From: a virus
Virus record (IMG/VR): IMGVR_UViG_3300036770_003822
Location: 1 to 33,555 of that record
DNA: 33,555 bases
Strand: one strand, 5' to 3'
Shown: piece by piece, positions 29,239 through 33,555 of the stretch
How positions within the stretch are numbered: position 1 is the stretch's first letter
Layout of the letters: every line of letters starts with the position of its first letter
Notes under the pieces: model-generated
The model's input: only the letters and a program-made list of their open reading frames with translations
The model's database searches: none
Told to the model about the DNA's origin: nothing
Program-made: the position numbers and the translations under genes

Positions 29239-30074
29239 TAACTAATCCCCACTATTGTGCTGTATAAATCTTGTGCTTGATTATCTTTGTTAGTAATAAC
29301 AACTTCAATATCAACACTAGATGCATTAAGTCCTTTTTGGAAACTCCAGTTCACGTTTGGATTTGCAGTAGAATTAAATCCAACTGCTACTGTTACAGCG
29401 TTTATTTTTAATTCAGCTTTTAATTTTCCTGATCCTGAAACATAAACATCTTTCAGTTTAAAATTTGCAGGTGCAGAAAATGTTTGTGTCGTAGTTCCGT
29501 TAGACGCAATCGCACTGCCTTGATGAAAGTTAAACGCTTCAGTTTGATTCTCGAAAAATTCAACTGGTAATGGGTTAGCACTAGAAAAAGCATTTCCAGC
29601 TTCATCTTTTAAATGCGCCGAAACACTGTCACTAGACGCTGACAAATCCCTAATATCAAGATCAGTCGCAGAAACAGTTGCAGTTACACTTGATCCTGAA
29701 ACATCAACCTTATCTGTTGCAAATGCAAGGTCTCTAATATCTAGATCAGTTGATTGAATTGTCACAGTGTTTGCAACATCTACAGACCATGATCCGCCTT
29801 GATGAGCTGTCACACTATCAGTTGCATTGCTCAAATCTCTTATATCCAAATCAGTCGCACTAACAACGGCGTTTATCGAACCATCTGCATTTACTTCAAC
29901 ATCGTCAGTTCCGTCAGTGATTTTAACCTTTGATCCAGATGCGAAATTTGTGTCAATCGATCCGTCAGCATTTACTTTTAATTTCTGTGATGGCGTTGTT
30001 GCGTCTGAAACAATAACATCAACATCGCCAGATGCTTGTGTTCTAATTGGTAAACTTGAATTGTAATCAGCCAT
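29238..30074 (-). CDS. Repeat-containing decoration/fibre-like protein (278 aa)
   Basis: A modular protein. The N-terminal half has V-N-A-D-G-S-I twice and the unit T-D-L-D-I-R-D-L three times (about residues 73-150), alternating with S-V-T-A-T-V and S-V-D-V-A-N strand segments, which suggests a repetitive β-helix or fibre stalk. The C-terminal domain (about 190-278) has F-S-A-P-A-N-F-K-L-K-D-V-Y-V-S-G and ends in Y-S-T-I-V-G, a β-sandwich that also makes up the protein at 30255-30689. A head fibre or capsid decoration role is likely. Confidence 0.7.
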   Translation of the reverse strand: MADYNSSLPIRTQASGDVDVIVSDATTPSQKLKVNADGSIDTNFASGSKVKITDGTDDVEVNADGSINAVVSATDLDIRDLSNATDSVTAHQGGSWSVDVANTVTIQSTDLDIRDLAFATDKVDVSGSSVTATVSATDLDIRDLSASSDSVSAHLKDEAGNAFSSANPLPVEFFENQTEAFNFHQGSAIASNGTTTQTFSAPANFKLKDVYVSGSGKLKAELKINAVTVAVGFNSTANPNVNWSFQKGLNASSVDIEVVITNKDNQAQDLYSTIVGIS

Positions 30075-30085
30075 GATTTTACTCC

Positions 30086-30265
30086 TTAGATGCAGTCAAT
30101 TGCATCATTTAATTCTTTTATTCTTTTATCTTGATTCTCGATATTTTCTTTCAGGCGCGCAATTTCTTCCTCGCGCTCGAATATTCTTAATTCCATTTCT
30201 TCTTTTGCACATTTTACCTTAGATAACTCTAATTTCTTTTTAGCAATGTCTATCTTAGATGTCAT
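30086..30265 (-). CDS. Coiled-coil protein (59 aa)
   Basis: This small gene runs from ATG at 30265, 11 nt inside the end of the upstream gene, to TAA at 30086. The peptide is almost entirely a charged heptad helix (L-E-L-S-K-V-K-C-A-K-E-E-M-E-L-R and I-A-R-L-K-E-N-I-E-N-Q-D-K-R-I-K). Gene overlap and the good fit to the gap support it. Function is unknown; a short oligomerising helix may be a cofactor or a trimerisation helper for the neighbouring head fibre. Confidence 0.68.
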   Translation of the reverse strand: MTSKIDIAKKKLELSKVKCAKEEMELRIFEREEEIARLKENIENQDKRIKELNDAIDCI

Positions 30266-30689
30266 ATAATCCGCCTGTTATTGTTGATTCAAAAAATTCT
30301 GATGTACTTCCATTATTTTCAACGAAAATTTCTACCTTGTCACTAGCAATAAGTTTTTTTTCTTTAAAATCAAAATCAACGTTAAAGTTAGTCCACCATG
30401 TACGCTTAACCATAACAACTTGATTGTTGACCTTAACGATAAATCTAGCAATATTATTTCCACTGCAAGTACAAAGTAGTAGATCAAATGCTTTCCCGAC
30501 TGGAACAGTAAATGAATTGATTAATGTTTCAGATGCAACTGGAACAACACTGGCAGAATCATAAAAATGATTTACTGGCCCTTTAGTTGTTTCACTGACT
30601 AGTATCGGTTGATTATCAATTAAAACACGTTGGGCATTTTGCCCCTGTGAGTTTTTTCCAATTGTGTGACCTAGCCCAATCACTGCCAT
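30255..30689 (-). CDS. Capsid decoration-type β-sandwich protein (144 aa)
   Basis: The protein consists of an N-terminal extension (G-L-G-H-T-I-G-K-N-S-Q-G) and one β-sandwich: S-F-T-V-P-V-G-K-A-F-D-L-L-L, C-S-G-N-N-I-A-R-F-I-V-K-V-N-N, K-V-E-I-F-V-E-N-N and F-F-E-S-T-I-T-G-G. The domain resembles the C-terminal domain of the next structural gene (29238-30074), so the two are related by duplication. Position near the capsid gene fits a decoration or head-fibre base protein. Confidence 0.66.
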   Translation of the reverse strand: MAVIGLGHTIGKNSQGQNAQRVLIDNQPILVSETTKGPVNHFYDSASVVPVASETLINSFTVPVGKAFDLLLCTCSGNNIARFIVKVNNQVVMVKRTWWTNFNVDFDFKEKKLIASDKVEIFVENNGSTSEFFESTITGGLYDI

Positions 30690-30922
30690 TAGATAGCCTC
30701 ACTCTTAAACGCTTTAAGCATTTCTTTTTCGCTCGGCAACTTATCACGAGTAGGATCAAAATATAACCACACAATCCATTTGTTACCATCTTTCATTGGT
30801 GATTGATAATTGAATGCCCTGCCGTTTATTTCATTTGTGTATTTCTGAAGTAATACAAGATTGATTCGATTACTCGCCTCGATTGAACCCATTACCAATG
30901 ATAAATTTGTTATGTCACTCAT
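30689..30922 (-). CDS. Small hypothetical protein (77 aa)
   Basis: This small α/β protein starts S-D-I-T-N-L-S-L-V-M and has a D-G-N-K-W-I-V-W-L-Y-F-D strand region near 46-57. It has no membrane segment. It is the first gene after the capsid terminator, and its stop overlaps the next start by 1 nt. Possibly head-associated; not recognised. Confidence 0.62.
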   Translation of the reverse strand: MSDITNLSLVMGSIEASNRINLVLLQKYTNEINGRAFNYQSPMKDGNKWIVWLYFDPTRDKLPSEKEMLKAFKSEAI

Positions 30923-30939
30923 TGAATTGAATGGCCCTT

Positions 30940-30967
30940 AAAAAAGGGAACGGCCGAAACCGCTCCC
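30940..30967 (-). terminator. Terminator after the major capsid gene
   Basis: On the minus strand the hairpin GGGAGCGG-(6 nt)-CCGTTCCC (30960-30967 with 30946-30953, one mismatch) is followed by six T (30940-30945). It lies 15 nt after the capsid stop. Partial termination here would raise capsid mRNA relative to the downstream genes, a common phage arrangement. Confidence 0.85.
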
Positions 30968-30981
30968 AATTATTTTAGAAA

Positions 30982-31812
30982 TTAAACACCATCTGCGTCG
31001 AATACTGCCATTCTTAAGCCAGCAGGATCAAGATTGATACCGCCGTACATATGAGTTAAAGCATAGTCAGTTTTTTGCCCTAAAACTTGTCTTTGAGATT
31101 CAAATTTTGGAGCGATTTGTCTTGCGAAACCGATTGCATCTTGACAGAAAACTTGAAAACCGCCATCAATAATTGATGCCGAGCTTGATTCAAGAACTGT
31201 GAAACCATAGATTCTTGTAATGTAACCCGCTTGTTTTGGTTCACTGTTGCCAAATTTATCAGCGTCGATAATACCGCTATTCTTTAAAAGTGCTTCAATG
31301 AATAATGGTGATGCAACTAAATAACGTCCAACCTTTGGAGTGTTTTGAACGTCAAGAACTCTTTTAGCCTTTGCAATATCCTCAAGTGCATTTAAAGATA
31401 GAGCAAATCTTTGAGATGCGTTTGCATCAATTAGCCCTAATAAATAATTATCAACTTCTGCCGATAATGATTTTGCACCATTCTTAACAGCTTCAGAAAC
31501 TAACATTGCCTTAGATTGGATTGATGCTTTGTCTGAAATTGCAAATGGGATTGACTTGTGTCTATTAAGAGATAATTGAGCAGTTTGTAAAACAATTGAC
31601 TGTGGAGTCATGTTTGCGTTCTCGATAACGTCTTGAACTGCAAGTGCGTTAAATAGAGGAACGTCTAATCTATCCATTCCTGCACTAACTTGTGCTGTAA
31701 AATCTTTTACTGCGCCAAGCATGATTGCATTTTGGATCAATGTTTCAGTAACAATTTCCGAGACCCTTTTCTCGATAACTACTGCTGTGTCTGTTGTAGT
31801 TGTAATGGCCAT
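30982..31812 (-). CDS. Major capsid protein (276 aa)
   Basis: The sequence builds the icosahedral shell. Patterns fitting an HK97-fold capsid include a helical N-arm (T-D-T-A-V-V-I-E-K-R-V-S), L-S-L-N-R-H-K-S-I-P-F-A-I-S-D near 80-94, a spine-helix region (A-E-V-D-N-Y-L-L-G near 118-126), G-R-Y-L-V-A-S-P-L-F near 162-171 and A-D-K-F-G-N-S near 184-190, followed by the P-domain end. It is preceded by a scaffold-like gene and followed by a terminator. Length is close to small HK97-type capsids. Confidence 0.88.
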   Translation of the reverse strand: MAITTTTDTAVVIEKRVSEIVTETLIQNAIMLGAVKDFTAQVSAGMDRLDVPLFNALAVQDVIENANMTPQSIVLQTAQLSLNRHKSIPFAISDKASIQSKAMLVSEAVKNGAKSLSAEVDNYLLGLIDANASQRFALSLNALEDIAKAKRVLDVQNTPKVGRYLVASPLFIEALLKNSGIIDADKFGNSEPKQAGYITRIYGFTVLESSSASIIDGGFQVFCQDAIGFARQIAPKFESQRQVLGQKTDYALTHMYGGINLDPAGLRMAVFDADGV

Positions 31813-31825
31813 TTAAAAACTCCTT

Positions 31826-32413
31826 TTAAAAATTTGATAATGCCTTAATAAATAAATCGTCCTTTTCTTTTTTACTTAATTCATCATAACTTGATCTTGA
31901 GTTTTCGCCAACAGGTCGAGATGATGCTTGTCCATGCACTTTTTTGTTGTTAAACATATAAGGTTTCTTTTCTTTAACTAGTGAAACCGCTTCCTCGATT
32001 CCTTTGACAGTCAATGCGTCTTCGTCAATAACTAGAATATCTCTAGGTAAATTTGAAATAACATCATTAATGTCAAATGCATCTGGTGCGTGTTTCGCTA
32101 CTTCAAAATGAACTTTCTGTTTCAACGTTTCCTTTTTAAAGTGCTTGATTTGCTCATTCAACTCATGAGATTTATTTTTTTCAATTTCAAATAAATCTTT
32201 CCAGTTTTCACTTTCCTCTAATTTTTTGGCTTCATTCTTCTCAACATCTGATTTCAAACCTTGATATTTAGATTTCCATTGTTTCGATTCATCTAAAATT
32301 CTTTGATTAGTCGATTCAAGTTGCTCTAAACGTTTCATAACTGCATCAACGTCAACAGTAGGTTTTTCCTCATTAGTTACATTTTCTTTTTGTTCCATTT
32401 CTGGTTTTTCCAT
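31826..32413 (-). CDS. Scaffold protein (195 aa)
   Basis: This is a highly charged, helical protein immediately before the capsid gene, as scaffolds are. Residues 20-100 form a long coiled coil (V-M-K-R-L-E-Q-L-E-S-T-N-Q-R-I-L, E-I-E-K-N-K-S-H-E-L-N). The C-terminal third has an I-N-D-V-I-S-N-L-P-R-D-I region and a basic/serine-rich tail that could bind the capsid. There is no protease motif. A GGAGAA site precedes the start. Confidence 0.82.
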   Translation of the reverse strand: MEKPEMEQKENVTNEEKPTVDVDAVMKRLEQLESTNQRILDESKQWKSKYQGLKSDVEKNEAKKLEESENWKDLFEIEKNKSHELNEQIKHFKKETLKQKVHFEVAKHAPDAFDINDVISNLPRDILVIDEDALTVKGIEEAVSLVKEKKPYMFNNKKVHGQASSRPVGENSRSSYDELSKKEKDDLFIKALSNF

Positions 32414-32431
32414 TTAATTCTCCTTGGTTGT

Positions 32432-33046
32432 TCAACCGAATATTTTCTTTGCCACTAGCGATGCGATTTCTGCAAAACGCAAAGTGATTGATCTACTAAA
32501 CTTTTCACCCTTATTTGTGGGTAACATTCGTCTAACAGTTTGTGATTTTCCTGCTCCTTGTTTATTATGCACATCAAATAATTCATCTGTAAATGTTATT
32601 TCAATGTCTGACTCTTTCGGTGTGATTTTTAATGAACTTAAAAGTTTTCCGCTTAAAGTTAAATTTACTGGTCTTGGCTTTTTATTATATTCAAGAAATT
32701 TAATATTGAGATGCTCTATTAATTCACCGATTTGTTTATTTTGCTTTACTGCTTGCTTGCTTGCACGAAATGACTTTAATTCTTTGCTTGATAATTTATT
32801 CCAAGCAATTATTTTCCCATTTGGAAGTGTTCTAAATGCTGATTTCATATTTATTTGCGCTAAATATGAATCAGAATATTTTGCAAATCTACCGAACCCT
32901 TGAACTGGCGAGCGTCCATTTTCAATTTCATTTAATATTAAACCCTGCAACTCATTTGATGTTTGTTTAATGAACTCATCACGATACTTATTAAGTGATT
33001 TTTTCATTTCCTTTGAATCAACTTTAGCTTTAAATTTAAAACCCAT
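32432..33046 (-). CDS. HK97 gp10-like / virion morphogenesis protein (204 aa)
   Basis: The N-terminal half has the sequence G-R-S-P-V-Q-G-F-G-R-F-A-K-Y-S-D-S-Y (residues about 40-57), followed by L-T-L-S-G-K-L-L-S-S-L-K-I near 129-141. This 'G-x-S-P ... F ... L-x-x-x-Y ... L-x-x-x-G-x-L' pattern is that of small phage head/neck proteins. The C-terminal part has R-R-M-L-P-T-N-K-G-E-K-F, matching the paralogous gene just upstream. Probably a head-completion or neck protein. Overlap with the upstream gene is 11 nt. Confidence 0.66.
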   Translation of the reverse strand: MGFKFKAKVDSKEMKKSLNKYRDEFIKQTSNELQGLILNEIENGRSPVQGFGRFAKYSDSYLAQINMKSAFRTLPNGKIIAWNKLSSKELKSFRASKQAVKQNKQIGELIEHLNIKFLEYNKKPRPVNLTLSGKLLSSLKITPKESDIEITFTDELFDVHNKQGAGKSQTVRRMLPTNKGEKFSRSITLRFAEIASLVAKKIFG

Positions 33047-33555
33047 TTAAGAACTCCTCTAGATAATCCACGCCTAAAATATCACTAAGATTAATTCCGC
33101 CAGTAGTTCTTGCAGTTGTTCTAATCGATCCAGGAAATAATGATGTCGCCTGAGAAGTTCTATTGCTAGATTGTCTTCTTGGTGTCGGTTCATTATCATT
33201 TGGTTCTGTATCTTTATATTCATCAATTATTGTTTTTATTTTTGATTCAATATCCTCTTTAAATCTTTCGTCCTCATCTGGAATAAAACGTCTTAATGGC
33301 AATTTTGAATCACCTGAAAAATTATTGTGTCCGTCAGCTTTACCAACTTGTTTTGCTTTAAAAATTCCAACTTCAATTTCTGATCCTCGCCTTGACTCAA
33401 ATGTTAGAGCATCAAGCATATCGCCTTTTAATTCTAGGTTTGGATTTCTGTCGCCATCTTTTTGTAATTCAGCATATTTTTTTGAAAGTTTATCGAATTT
33501 TCCATAACCATCAACAGGTGATTTTCCGTCTTGTAAATAGATTAATATTTCATTG
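33036..33555 (-). CDS. Virion morphogenesis protein, paralogue of the next gene (cut by window edge)
   Basis: The frame is open upstream of the apparent ATG at 33419 to the window edge, so that ATG is internal and the gene begins outside. The extended sequence reads N-E-I-L-I-Y-L-Q-D-G-K-S-P-V-D-G-Y-G-K-F and later N-L-E-L-K-G-D-M-L-D-A-L, then R-R-F-I-P-D-E-D-E-R-F. These line up in order with the 204-residue neighbour, pointing to duplication. A serine/threonine/arginine-rich tail (about the last 60 residues) is an addition. The family is gp10/morphogenesis-like. Confidence 0.66.
   Translation of the reverse strand, partial: NEILIYLQDGKSPVDGYGKFDKLSKKYAELQKDGDRNPNLELKGDMLDALTFESRRGSEIEVGIFKAKQVGKADGHNNFSGDSKLPLRRFIPDEDERFKEDIESKIKTIIDEYKDTEPNDNEPTPRRQSSNRTSQATSLFPGSIRTTARTTGGINLSDILGVDYLEEFLNGF

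Noticed and set aside
32424-32903. A 159-codon open frame on the plus strand
   Set aside because: It lies wholly antisense to the 204-residue morphogenesis gene, whose product has a paralogue next door. No ribosome site or co-directional neighbours support the plus-strand frame.
1-33555. CRISPR arrays, tRNA genes, insertion sequences, integrase or attachment sites
   Set aside because: I read through the sequence for repeat-spacer patterns, tRNA cloverleaf features, transposase or recombinase motifs and found none. The short repeats seen are operator-like or lie inside coding regions.

Overview
The window is part of an AT-rich tailed double-stranded DNA phage genome, either free phage or prophage. 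Supporting evidence is a complete terminase pair, a partial portal gene, scaffold and HK97-type capsid genes, a tape-measure module with a frameshifting tail chaperone, a tail tip/fibre module, a lysis cassette, and a replication/recombination module (RecT, SSB, RusA-like resolvase, DEDD exonuclease, replisome organizer, helicase-loader-like protein). No tail sheath, contractile baseplate genes, integrase or tRNA were seen. A flexible non-contractile (siphovirus-like) tail is the simplest reading, and lysogeny cannot be judged. A Sec-type signal peptide and a lipoprotein-type lysis gene suggest a Gram-negative host with low-GC DNA; the host itself cannot be named from this sequence. Coding density is very high, with many 4-nt start/stop overlaps.

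Layout. Positions 1-9434 read leftward. In transcription order they hold a replisome organizer and loader, then a run of very small unknown genes (several with a membrane segment, coiled coil or zinc ribbon), an XRE regulator, a small zinc protein, an ImmA/IrrE-like metallopeptidase, HNH, ParB-like and C5-methyltransferase genes, the two terminase subunits, and the portal, which runs off the left edge. Positions 9435-9715 are the divergent control region: promoters facing both ways, dyad operators, and a structured 5' leader with a terminator-like hairpin in front of the leftward genes. Positions 9716-14066 read rightward and carry RecT, SSB, RusA-like and exonuclease genes plus small unknowns. 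A leftward terminator lies at 14065-14091. Positions 14124-33555 read leftward and hold, from the right edge in transcription order, two paralogous head/neck genes, scaffold, major capsid protein, a terminator, decoration-type proteins, connectors, tail tube, chaperones, tape measure, tail tip and fibres, M15 endolysin and a spanin-like pair.

The portal leaves at the left edge and a head gene enters at the right edge, both leftward. The natural reading is a circular or circularly permuted map cut between portal and head genes, with a missing piece. Nearly all structural genes would then lie in one long leftward unit downstream of the control region at 9435-9600, which makes the leader RNA there the most interesting element. 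Other notable points are the exonuclease with an HNH-associated-repeat-like N-terminus, a candidate replication origin inside the replisome organizer gene, and the A_AAA_AAG frameshift in the tail chaperone.
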